A stretch of DNA of 64,000 nucleotides, from contig NC_081844.1 of assembly GCF_963259705.1 (NCBI RefSeq), forward strand, positions 110,174,965-110,238,964. Direction: 5' to 3'. The position numbers and the translations under genes were made by a program. The first letter of the stretch is position 1. Each line of letters starts with the position of its first letter. The notes under the pieces were generated by a model, which was given only the letters and a program-made list of their open reading frames with translations, was not told the origin of the DNA and made no database searches. This DNA is from Myotis daubentonii. Lineage: Eukaryota; Chordata; Mammalia; Chiroptera; Vespertilionidae. Below are positions 10,758 through 19,839 of this stretch, in pieces.

Positions 10758-11212
10758 GAGGGCGCAGGCAGACAGATGCCCTCAGGGCGGGGGGTGAAAT
10801 GGGCCGCCCACAGGTGGCATCTCTGCTGCAATAAGCGCAGGCTCTCCCTGGGTGGGGAGCGAGCCAGGAGCAACTTCACTGGGGCGGCACCGTTCTGCAC
10901 GCCCCTCACAGAGCGACTGGGCACCGCGTTCTCGCCAGGACGCCCTTGTGCCTGGATCACCCGTGCTGCCTCCTTTGGTGCAAAATGAATTACAGAGGCA
11001 CGGGCCCTGTCGGTGGGTAGGAAGGGATCGGGCATGTAGGCGTTGGGTCTGGTGGTCCAATTCAGACTCATCCTTGGCAGTCAGTCTTCCCAGGAAACCC
11101 AGCAGGAGTGCACACACCTCGGATTGGACTCCCGCTGCAGGCAACAGCGATCAATCGTGTGGAAGTGAAAATGACTCATTTAAAATAGAAGAGCTTGGCG
11201 GGCTCCACGAGG
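10758..11212. other. Non-repetitive stretch
   Basis: No recognised repeat, exon or motif cluster. Confidence 0.4.
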
Positions 11213-11833
11213 GGAGTGTGTGTATGTGTGAGAGTGTGTGTGAGTGTGTGTGTGTGTGTGTGTTGTGTGTGTGAGTGTGTGTGTGTGTGAGTGTGTGTGT
11301 GTGTGAGTGTGTGTGTGTGAGTGTGTGTTGTGTGTGTGTGTGTTGTGTGTGTGTGAGTGTGTGTGTGTGTTGTGTGTGTGTGTGAGTGTGTGTGAGTGTG
11401 TGTGTGAGAAAGTGTGTGAGTGTGTGTGAGTGTGTTGTGTGTGAGTGTGTGTGTTGTGTGTGAGTGTGTGTGAGTGTGTGTGTGTGTGAGTGTGAGTGTG
11501 TGAGTGAGTGTGTGTGTGTGTTGTGTGTGTGAAAGTGAGTGTGTGTGAAAGTGTGTGTGTGTTGTGTGTGTGTGTGTTGTGTGTGTGAGAGTGTGAGTGT
11601 GTGAGTGTGTGTGTGAGTGTGTGAGTGTGTGTGTGAGTGTGTGTTGTGTGTGAGAGTGTGTGAGTGTGTGTGTGAGTGTGAGTGTGTGAGTGTGTGTGTG
11701 TGTGTGTTGTGTCTGTTGTGTGTGTTGTGTGTGTGAGAGTGTGTGTGTGTGTGTGTGAGAGTGAGTGTGTGAGTGTGTGTGTGAGTGTGTGAGAGTGAGT
11801 GTGTGTGTGTGTGTGTGTGTGTGAGTGTGTGGT
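11213..11833. repeat. (GT)n array with GAGTGT and TTGTGT variants, about 620 bp
   Basis: Alternating GT tracts broken by GA (GTGAGTGT) and TT (TGTTGTGT) steps. The frames of 233 and 247 residues on the minus strand are His/Thr artefacts of the array. Confidence 0.96.
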
Positions 11834-12177
11834 TGGGACCAGAGACTTCCATCCTCCATTAATTTCCAGAATGGGTTCCAGGGAGCAGCGTGGTCAATGG
11901 GAGCATCTGGCCTGCACACCAGGGAGCAGGCGGCTGAGCGTGGCCGCCAGCACTCAGCACCCAGGAAGCTGATCGCACGCCAGGAGATCAGCGTGCTGCC
12001 TCCTCGGTCCTGCTGGAGGCAGACACCAGCGCCGGCCCATTCGGCAAGGACATTCCTGGGGTTTTGTGTTGTACATTAACATCTTTGACAAAAGCTGCGT
12101 GAAGGCACTAACGTTAGACGCTGGCAGTGAGGGAGGGACTAGAGCAGGACATGAAAGAGAAGCAAACCTGGGACCTA
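11834..12177. other. Non-repetitive stretch
   Basis: No recognised feature. It ends at the A that immediately precedes the Helitron 5' TC. Confidence 0.4.
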
Positions 12178-12602
12178 TCCTATATAATAAAAGCCTAATA
12201 TGCTAAGTGTCTAGTCATCCGTTCAACCAATCAAAGTGTAATATGCTAATTACATGCTAAGGCCGCTCAACCACTCACTATGACATGCACTGACCACTAG
12301 GGGGCAGACGCTCCATCTGTTAGGTTAGCTTGTTGCTGGGGTCCGGCCGAGTGAGACGGGCCGGACATGCTCTGGAGGCCTCCTGTGGTCCCTCCCAGGC
12401 TGGCCAACCTCCCGCATCCTGATTGTGCACTGGTGGGGTCCCTTGGCCTGGCCTGCACCCTCTCGCAATCCATGCTAAGGTGCTGGGGTCCAACCCCAGC
12501 AGGTCCAGGGGTCCCCAAAGGTGTGGATGGAGTCGGCGAAGACTATCCACCCTCTTCCTACGGTGGAGTCCTATCCATCCCGAGAGTGGGGCTTACCTAG
12601 GG

Positions 12603-12620
12603 GTCCCTGTTCGGGCGCCA
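12603..12620 (-). other. Retroviral primer-binding site, tRNA-Lys3 type
   Basis: Eighteen bases that on the minus strand are complementary to the 3' end of tRNA-Lys3, beginning with the usual TGG. It sits two bases from the LTR end, the canonical position for priming reverse transcription, and has no visible mismatch from the known Lys3-type site. Confidence 0.88.
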
Positions 12621-12715
12621 GATGCTGGGGTCCTGCCCCAGCAGGGGTCCCCAAAGGTGTGGATGGAGTCGGCGAAGAAGGAATGACACGGAGACAGCGT
12701 TCAGTTGATCAGCAG

Positions 12716-13125
12716 CCTAGCCAGGATCTCCAGCCAAGTTCTGTTCAGGATCTCCAGCGAAGTTCTGGTTAGGATCTCCAGCCAGGTTCTGTGTCCATGT
12801 TCTCTTGCTAGGTTCTCCAGGTTCTCCAGCCAGGTTCAGTAGCCATGTTCCCTCGCTAGGTTCTCCAGCCAGGTTCTGTCCAGGTTCTCCAGCCAGGTTC
12901 AGTCACCAGGTTCTAGTCAGGTTCTCTTGCCATGTTCTATCCAGGTTCTGTAGCCAGGTTCTGTCTTTAGGATCTTCAGCCAGGTTCTCTCGCTAGGTTC
13001 TGTCTCTAGGTTCTGTGGCCAGTTTCTGTCCAGGGTCTTTTGCCATGTTCTCTCCAGAGAAGTTCTTCTGTCTCTAGGTTCTGTCTCTAGGTTCTGTCTA
13101 GGTTCTGTGTCTAGGTTCTGTGTCC
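12716..13125 (-). repeat. Iterated repeats inside the ERV LTR (R/U5 side)
   Basis: Many imperfect tandem copies of a roughly 20-25-bp unit (GGTTCTCCAGCCAGGTTCTG on the plus strand), with shorter GGTTCTGTCTCTA variants toward 13120. They lie between the TATA-like box and the U5 end, so they would be in the transcribed part of the LTR. Confidence 0.85.
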
Positions 13126-13143
13126 TGTTGTCTTGTTACATCT

Positions 13144-13152
13144 GTATTTATA
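13144..13152 (-). promoter_or_regulatory. TATA-like box of the ERV LTR
   Basis: TATAAATAC on the minus strand, about 290 bp inside the LTR start and just upstream of the iterated block. This is the position expected for the U3/R boundary of an LTR promoter. Activity is not shown. Confidence 0.55.
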
Positions 13153-13498
13153 CCAGTTGATTCCAATCCTATCAATCTCTATTCCAAAGGTTAGGGCGTT
13201 TCTTATCTCCATTCCAGGGAGTAAAGATTATATAGCTTAAGCATGATTGTTCGTAGTTAAGGTGATTAATTACCTGCCTGGCACTTAGTTAAGGGGTTTT
13301 ATTCCCTCCCTAACTTCAGGGGAAAATCCCTACCTGGGAAAACAACCTTTCTCAGAGAGGTGACCTTGGTTAAAACACATAGTGCCAAGAAGGTGAGCAA
13401 ACATATTAAGAACAGTATGCCATATATGCCAGGTCCCTTGAAACAGCAAGGATGGACCGGCTCCCGGCACTAAGGGACACCCCCCCCCCCCGCCCCGA

Positions 13499-13517
13499 GT
13501 GCATGAATTTCGTGCAC
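13499..13517 (+). other. Helitron 3' subterminal hairpin
   Basis: GTGCATGAATTTCGTGCAC forms a short stem with one G-T mismatch and a minimal loop, about 11 bases before the terminal CTAG. This is the standard Helitron termination hairpin and matches the one at 47938-47955. Confidence 0.85.
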
Positions 13518-13528
13518 AGGGCCTCTAG

Positions 13529-13936
13529 TGTTAAAATAATACCTACATGTCCCTGCGCAGCTTTAATGATTTTGGCCCCTGGCGAGCTGTCAGGGCTGAG
13601 CTGGGAGCTCCCATGCCTCGCCCACAGCCCCATGCTTGGTGGTTGCTTTCTTTCAAAAAGACACCAGGCGAGGGGACAGGAAACTGGGGTCCAGCAGGGG
13701 ACGTGGGAGCGTTGTCACATCACGACAGCGGGCGGAGGGACCTCGGCTCCCCAAGCAGCCACGGGTACAGGATTCTGAAAACCGCCCCAAACTCAGCTCT
13801 CCCTCCTGCTGCTTCCAGGCTCGGGGGCGGGGCGGGGGGGGGGCGCGAGGGGCAGCCATGAAGTCCTTCCTCACCGTGAGGGCGGAGCCCCGCCTTCGGA
13901 GGAGTCAGACAGGAGGCCGGTTAGAAAACGCCGCTC
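13529..13936. other. Non-repetitive stretch
   Basis: Starts with a small AT-rich pocket (TTAAAATAATACC; CTTTAATGATTTTGG near 13560) and then becomes GC-rich, with a G-run near 13830. No gene recognised. Confidence 0.4.
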
Positions 13937-14076
13937 AGACCCGGCCGGTTCATCAACCTATGAACCAGGAGGTCGCAGTTCCAATCTCAGTCAGGGCACA
14001 TGCCCGGGCTGTGGGCTCGATCCCCAGAGAGGGGTGCACAGGAGGCAGCCGATCCATGATTCTCTCTCATCACTGA

Positions 14077-14112
<36 letters not shown>

Positions 14113-14143
14113 TCAGAAATCAATAAAATATATCTTTTAAAAG
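13937..14143 (+). mobile_element. VES-type SINE, head partly deleted
   Basis: Sense VES lacking most of the GTGTGGCTCAGTGG head. The CCTATGAACCAGGAGGTC segment, the GGAGGCAGCCGATCCATGAT core, an expanded CT run (14077-14115) and the AATCAATAAAATATATCTTT tail are clear. Confidence 0.9.
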
Positions 14144-14599
14144 AAACATCCCCTGGGGATGACCCTTACAGGCGTGAGGCTGAGAGAGGAAGCCCGCCAG
14201 GAAAGGGGGCGCCTGTAGGAGGCGGCACGACCCCTTCATGCAAAAGCCAGCAACAGACACGGCTGCCCACGGCCTATGGCTGAGGGGCCTGAGAGAACTT
14301 TCTGGAGTGCTGGGTTCTATACAGGCTTGGCGTGTGTTTACTTTACGAAGTTTATCAAGCTGTGCACTTGGGGGTGTGAATCCACTCTATGTCACACCTC
14401 ACCCATTCTGCCTTTCTAGCATCCCTCCCCCCGACTTCTAACTCACATGCCAAGAAACGTATAGGGAACGAGAGCTAAAGTGCTGTGGGCTCACCATTTA
14501 ATTTTAACCAGATTTAACATTGTGCGGTTTCCTCCAAACCCTTTTCTTTCCTTTTTGAAGAAACAAAGCATTACCAGGGAGCTGACGCCCTTGGCGTGC
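14144..14599. other. Non-repetitive stretch
   Basis: Mixed composition with an AT-rich part near 14495-14570 (CATTTAATTTTAACCAG). No confident repeat call. Confidence 0.35.
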
Positions 14600-14930
14600 C
14601 TGCGTCTGCCCCCCCCCCCCCCCCCCGGCCGGCCCTCCCGCCCTGCATTTGGGGTTTCCATTCTCATTCGTGTTCTGCACCTTCCCCACATGAGCACGTT
14701 GTGTGGCCGCAACAGACACGCTATTCTGCAGGCCTTTAGACTTGACCTCAACGGAAATCATTCACCACTCGCTTTTTCAGGCAAGAGCTTTTGTTCTGAG
14801 GATTATTTCTATAGATCGCGTCGCTCTTGCCTTCATCGTAACCACCATATAGCACTCCATTGCAAAACGCCCTGCAGTTTATGTATCCGTTCCCGTAAAG
14901 ATAGGCATTCAAGTGGAGTGGCCAAGACTG
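14600..14930 (-). mobile_element. Degraded L1 3' fragment (tentative)
   Basis: After a C-run (14608-14626) the plus strand resembles the antisense of old L1 3' ends, including an ATAGCACTCCATTGC segment (compare the usual AATATTCCATTG) and TTTATGTATCCGTTCCCG. Strongly diverged. Confidence 0.4.
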
Positions 14931-15449
14931 GGGCTGCTCCCCAAATCCCTTCTCTCTTCCTGAGTCACTGCCTCGGGGGTGTGCCCAGTTAAGGGAACGT
15001 TCCCTACCGTCTTGCTCCCAGGGGTGGCCACGTCCATATTCTGGGGTTCCTGGGTGAGACTTAAGTGAGGGCTCCTTTACAGACGGGCAGACTGGGGTAC
15101 GCCCTTTGCTCTCCCTCCCTTTCCCTCTTCTTGTTGCTCAGAAGTGGGGTTTGGTAGCTGGTGCCCCGGAGCCGCCTGGGACCACGTGGCCACGCTGAGG
15201 ATGGAGGCCACCGCTGGGTCTGACACAGCAGGAAGACGGACGAGGCTGGGTCCCCAGTGACTGGTGGAGCCTTCTCCCCAGCCTGGACTTCTAACCTGAG
15301 GGAACAAGCCCTTACGTAGCCAGTCTCTCTCACTAGCTGCCGCACATTACGTGCCATTCCTCACCGACGGGGCGGGGGGGGGGGGGGGATGGCAAGCACT
15401 AATGCCGCGAGTGGCCCGATCGGCCTCACTGTGTGCACCTGGGAGCTTC
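14931..15449. other. Non-repetitive stretch
   Basis: GC-rich, with a G-run at about 15370-15388. Nothing recognised. Confidence 0.4.
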
Positions 15450-15760
15450 GCCAGGGCCCCGCATTTCATGAGTTTTTATGCTCCTTCTCATTTCCCTCCG
15501 ATCCCGAGTCTCTGCTGGTCATACAAGGAGTTCCTCACGGTCGTTTATGCCTGACATGCCTCTGTTTTGCCTCGGCTGCTGAATGACAGTTTAGCTGGGT
15601 ATAGCGTCCCAGCGAAGGTGTTAGTTGCTTTGCTTTTCCTTCTTTATTACGCTGAATCACTTTAGGAGCAGAAGCGCCTGAAGGCCTTTTTAAGAAACGT
15701 GTCTCTATTGTGCGCATTGCACGGGATAATTACACACATTGTGTGCTTATCTGGAAAGTG
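15450..15760 (-). mobile_element. L1 fragment
   Basis: The plus strand contains CTGAATGACAGTTTAGCTGG followed by GTATAGCGTCC, a diverged antisense form of a common L1 segment, in moderately AT-rich sequence. Confidence 0.5.
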
Positions 15761-15784
15761 TCCGTCCCACCTGAAGGACGTTGG

Positions 15785-16010
15785 TTTGTTTTGTCCGCTG
15801 CCGTGTACCCGACCCTAGAACAATGCCTAGGCATGCAATACGCACTCAACAAACAGTGCTGAATGAATGAATGAATGAATGAATGAATGAATCCCTCCCT
15901 GGGCCCCCGTTCTCTGAGGGCAAGGCGGGCGTATTCCTGTTCAGGGTTGAGTCCTAGTGCCTTGCCCCGTGCGTGACGCAGTAGGAACTAAAGAAACACT
16001 CGCTAAAGAA
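15785..16010 (+). mobile_element. L2 3' fragment with (GAAT)n
   Basis: The text around 15815-15865 (CCTAGAACAATGCCTAGGCA, then CGCACTCAACAAACAGTG) is the L2 3' end. It runs into GAAT repeats (about 15862-15892), the usual tail expansion. A second similar stretch at about 15940-16010 suggests duplication or a second L2/MIR3 piece. Confidence 0.6.
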
Positions 16011-17798
16011 AGAAATGAATTCGCCCGAGTTCCAGAACAGAGCAGAAACAGTCGTCTCAGCAAACAGTCCCCTTTGAAAAGGCTCTCCGGAGTCCTGTGG
16101 GTTCGCATTTCCTTTTTGCGCGTCCTCTCCCGCTGCCTGGGGGCTGGGCAGACAGGGCTTCCGTGAACGCCAGCCCTCCTTGGGGGGCTCCCTTCACCCA
16201 CAGAGACCTGCTCACACGGGGAGAATGCTCTCCGGCGTCGCTGGGGGCCTGGCTGAGCCCTCGTTTCTGAAGGACGGTGTCGCACCCTTGCTGGTGGCTC
16301 CCTCCCCGGAAAGGGTGTCCCACAGGACAGATGACGCCCAGATGTGGCCGCACAGCAGGCCCGGCGCTGATGAAATATTCAGGACTCGCCACTGGTCCCG
16401 GGAGGCCGGGGAGGACTTGCGCGGACTGTGCATTAAGGCCACTTAGGAGGGAGGCGGGGGTCCGAGGCCCATCGCGCAGGAGCCGGTAAGAGCTGCCCCC
16501 TGAGAGCGCTAATGCCCTTCGATCTGGCCACTTAGGAAACAGGAGGGACGATTAGGGCTGGGAAAGCAGCCCGGCCTGCGGCCCTGAGAGGACACAGGGG
16601 TCACCTGCGTGTCAGCACAGGGAGAGGGTCATCCCTGAAGCCCCAGGGCACCCGCCAGCCCTGACCCTCGCCATGCCCGTGGCCACTGTGCTGCTTCCCG
16701 CTCCACTCGGTCCTAACAGCTCTCCACCGACCGTCGGTCTCACACCCACAGTCCCGCTTCCGGTGGTTTCTATAGACACAGATGGCACGCTGACCCCTCA
16801 AACCCCCCCCCCCCATTTCAGACACCCTCTGCCCATCGGGCCTCAGGGCACATCCCTGCCCCTGCTCACTCACCGGACCACACGGCTCACTGACAGCCAC
16901 GGTGGGGAGGGACAGAAGAGAGGAGAAGATGCCAAGACGGATGTGTGAGCGAGATTTAAAACCACGTTTCCCTGGGCTCCTGGAGGGCAGGCCTTTCCCC
17001 GGACTGCGCCCCCCTCGGCCGTGACGGCTCCCCTCAAACACGGGAGCATCCACAGAGGAGGACACCCTCCCGAGGCGGCAGAGGCAGGCAGGACGCGCCC
17101 AAGGGAACGAGCAGAACCGGGAAAGCAAAGCTGTCGGAGCCTCAGAGCAGGCCTCCCGGGCACAGGAGCGCGGCTCTGCTGGGGGGAGCGAGTGCGGTGT
17201 GAGCGTCACAGCCGCCCTCTCCTGTGGACAGAGGACAAGTGTCCTCGCTCTGCTCTCCCCCCCCCCCGCCCCCCTGCAGAGCCGCGGGGTCAGTCCCTCA
17301 GGGCAGGGACTCGGTGGGCAGCTCCCCATGTCTTCCGGGTAAAGATGGGCGACAGCAACGGTAAGAAAGTCGCACGTGGGCCGCGGGTCCTGGCGAACCC
17401 GAGAGTCATGTGCTCAGAGAGCTGCTTCCTCCGCTGGAATTAGGTTTCTCTTCCCACCAAACGAGACTTGTTGGAACCCACCAAGAGCTCCAGGCCGCTG
17501 GGCATCTCGGTGGGCCGCCCCTCCTGAGGGCCGAACGCTGGCAGGTCCGTGTGAAGTTCAAGGCCGAGGCTGGTTGAGACAGCAGCGCCGTGTGGAGTTA
17601 CCCACGGCTCCAGAGACCCCGGGGGGCAGCGTGCTCATGACTCACCCACTCTGAGGACAACAGAGGCTAGGGGACCCAATCCCTCCCCCCTCTGCACATG
17701 TCTCTGTGTCCCAGGTGCCAGGGCGTCTGGTGTGGGGACGCAGCACCCTCCCTGCCTCTCTGACCACACCTGGCCCGACGGTCAACGACCCTCACCAA
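16011..17798. other. GC-rich stretch with a possible conserved island near 16350-16560
   Basis: No exon or repeat family recognised. Around 16350-16560 the text (GATGAAATATTCAGGAC, GTGCATTAAGGCCACTTAGG, GCGCTAATGCCC) is less GC-biased and motif-rich. C-runs occur near 16803 and 17260. Confidence 0.4.
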
Positions 17799-18009
17799 GC
17801 GCCCGGCTGGCGGGGCTCAGAGGTTGAGCTTATGAACCAGGAGGTCCCAGGTTCGATTCCTGGTCAGGGCATATGCCCAGGTTGCAGGCTCGATCCCCAG
17901 GGTGGGGGGTGCAGGAGGCAGCCGATCCATGATTCTCTCTCATCACTGATGTTTCTCTCGCTCTCCCTTCCTCTCTGAAATCTATAGAAATATATGTATA
18001 TGTTTTAAA
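17799..18009 (+). mobile_element. VES-type SINE
   Basis: Sense VES: head GCCCGGCTGGCGGGGCTCAG, B box GGTTCGATTCC, core GGAGGCAGCCGATCCATGAT and an AAATATATGTATATGTTTT tail. No convincing target duplication. Confidence 0.92.
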
Positions 18010-18454
18010 AGTCACCGATTTGGGGAGACACAGCTGTTCTGTCTGGAGCTCGTGCAGCCTTGGAGACACGGATGTGTTCCTGGGTCCTGTCTGGACTGTG
18101 CGGCGGCCGCGCACGGGGCCACGCGGCGGTAGGAAAGCCCAGCCCCGATCCTGCGAGAGGACAGGACAGCGGTGGGGCCACCTGCCCGGCAGCTCCGCGC
18201 CCGCCTCTCTGCACAGCTGAGCGCCGTTCATTTATCTGAACATAATGGCTACGAGGCGGAGGAGGAACAACTGTCACTTTTTAAACACTAAGCTGCAGAG
18301 TCCACCATCGGGCCCTCGGAGGTCAGCGTGGCCTGCGCTGAAGGTGCTTCCGGGGTTTGCTCCTCCAGGGTTTGCAACGAGCCTCCCTGGTTTTCCCGAG
18401 ACAGGGCTGTGGCTTATGATTCCAGAGCGCGGCCGGCCGGCCAACCGTCTGGAT
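18010..18454. other. GC-rich stretch
   Basis: No gene or repeat recognised. Confidence 0.4.
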
Positions 18455-18545
18455 TCCAGCCTTGGTCCTAAAGCTTCCGAGCTGTGTGACCCTGGGCAGA
18501 TCACTGTCCCTCTCTGGGCTGCTCCTCTATCAGTAAAGAGGACAC
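18455..18545 (+). mobile_element. MIR fragment
   Basis: CCGAGCTGTGTGACCCTGGGCAGATCACT and the following CTCTCTGGGCTGCTC region match the central MIR core. Confidence 0.7.
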
Positions 18546-18562
18546 AATGCACACGTATACAC

Positions 18563-18616
18563 CACAGGACTGCCCACGTCACAGGACTGCCCACGTCACA
18601 GGGCTGCCCACGCCAG
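18563..18616 (+). repeat. 17-bp direct repeat, three units
   Basis: Three consecutive copies of CACAGGACTGCCCACGT (third copy CACAGGGCTGCCCACGC). Two junctions create CACGTCA. Confidence 0.85.
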
Positions 18617-19424
18617 GGCTGGGCGGCGGGCAGAGATGGTCCCTGTGGGTCCCTCTCAGGGCACACGCACCCCCTCCAGGCCGCCAGACACCCTGCAGCC
18701 TCCCTCACTCCCTCGCCCTCTCCCCTCAGGAGCCCGCCATGTGGCGGGAGGGGGGTCTGGAAATGAACAGCAGCCACATCGCGTGCCAACCCCGAGAGCC
18801 GGGGAAGCGGGCGCCATGCAGCCCGGCCGGGACATCCCTCAGCCCGTCTGGCGGCCTCCTTGTCAGTAGCCGGAGAGGACACAGAGCCGCAGAGCCGTGG
18901 CGCTGTCCTCCTTCCAGAGGCTGGTGTCACCCCTCCAGAATGGGTGTCACCCCTCCAGAACGGCCCGAGGCCTGCGGCTGCGGGAGAAGCGAGTTGGGGC
19001 CCCCTGGATCTGAGCGAGGCTCCCCCCAGCCAGTGTCCGCACCACCGCGGGCTGTGGCCGGGGACTGTCCACCCTCCACGCGGCCCCAGGACCCGCTCAG
19101 CCATGAGGGCGCGGCTCCGCGGGGCCAGGCGCCTCCCGTGGGCCCTGCGGGCTGAGTGCGGGCCGGCTGTCAGGGACGCGCGAGGACGGGCCCGAGCGGG
19201 CTCCGCAGCCGGAGGTGGGCAGGGAGGCCCCCTCAGCCCCCTCAGCTTCCCGCTCCAGAAACCGCCGCACGCTGCCCTCGGGAGGGGGGGGACGGAGCGC
19301 CCAGCCACGCTCACGCGAGACCAGGAAGCTGAGCCAGGCAGACGCCCCGGCCACCGGCTTCCGCCGCAGCAGCGCTGGCCTGTCAGCACCGGCCGCTAAC
19401 GCCCCTCTGGCTCTGCCGCCACGA
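18617..19424. other. GC-rich stretch
   Basis: A 371-residue minus-strand frame (18274-19389) spans most of this. Its composition is that of GC-rich chance ORFs, it runs through the MIR fragment and the 17-bp repeat, and no domain is recognisable, so it is not called. Confidence 0.45.
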
Positions 19425-19510
19425 GACCTGAGTGTGAATCCGGACTCCGCCGCTGCCTCGCTGGGTGACCCGGGGTAAGTGACTCAACCTCTCTGAGCCT
19501 CAAGGTTCCA
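19425..19510 (+). mobile_element. MIR fragment
   Basis: Contains GTGTGAATCCGGACTCCGCC, then GCTGGGTGACCCGGGGTAAG and CAACCTCTCTGAGCCTCA, in MIR order. Confidence 0.8.
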
Positions 19511-19839
19511 GCCGGAACCAAGAACGAAGTGGACGGAAGTCACGGGAGGAAAGAGGACGCTCCCGTGAGGTGCGGGGCCTGGCGCCCGGAGGGGTCAGCG
19601 GGCGGTGGCGGTTCATACTGCCTGTGGCCCGCAGCCCCCACTCCGCTGGCCTGTGGGCCCCAGAGCTGCTGGGCCCGGCTCCCCACACCGCCCCGAGTCC
19701 AGCCGGCCGTCCCCGCAGGTCCCGGCGAGGCTGACGGACGCACATCCCGCCAGGACATTTTTCTTAAGGGGCCCTCCTGGCCAGGATGGGCTGAGGGTTA
19801 TAAAGTGTGGTGAGGAGTTTCAAGGTCAAACCCAGTGCT
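19511..19839. other. GC-rich stretch
   Basis: Nothing recognised. Confidence 0.4.

Larger units (their letters stand above)
12481..13445 (-). mobile_element. Endogenous retrovirus remnant: 5' LTR, PBS, short leader, partial 3' U5
   Basis: Read on the minus strand, an 823-bp LTR runs from a TG at 13445 to a CA ending at 12623 and has one TATA-like box. It is followed by a two-base spacer, an 18-nt tRNA-Lys3-type primer-binding site, and about 60 bp of leader that includes an AGGTAAG splice-donor-like motif. Then comes a 62-bp segment (12481-12542) repeating the LTR's U5 end and its terminal CA. All coding sequence is missing. The flanks CTAAGG (12475-12480) and GCAAGG (13446-13451) match at 4 of 6 positions, a possible eroded 6-bp duplication. 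Lysine-primed LTRs are typical of class II (betaretrovirus-like) elements; class assignment is tentative. Confidence 0.8.
12178..13528 (+). mobile_element. Non-autonomous Helitron (HeliBat-type), interrupted by an ERV
   Basis: Starts TCCTATATAATAAAAGCC directly after an A (12177) and ends GGGCCTCTAG before a T (13529): the A|T insertion site, 5' TC and 3' CTAG of Helitrons. A hairpin lies about 11 bases before the end. The 5' part carries the family's ATGCTAAGTG and GACCACTAGGGGGCAGA segments. No Rep/helicase is encoded. HeliBat elements are characteristic of vespertilionid bats. The body is split by an endogenous retrovirus at 12481-13445, leaving about 303 bp and 83 bp of Helitron. Confidence 0.93.

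Noticed and set aside
12541..12602. Spliced retroviral copy (because of the AGGTAAG motif in the leader)
   Set aside because: Sequence continues past the donor-like site without a junction there; the break is further on, at the U5 copy.
13144..13152. Cellular gene promoter from the TATA-like box
   Set aside because: Position and orientation fit the LTR promoter; no downstream gene is present.
17340..17366. Possible short first exon (ATGGGCGACAGCAACGGTAAG)
   Set aside because: A start codon and donor-like site only; no promoter-like context, no recognisable protein, no partner exon seen.
18274..19389. 371-residue minus-strand frame in mostly non-repetitive DNA
   Set aside because: Arg/Pro/Gly-rich, runs antisense through a MIR remnant and the 17-bp repeat, no domain; expected by chance at this GC level.
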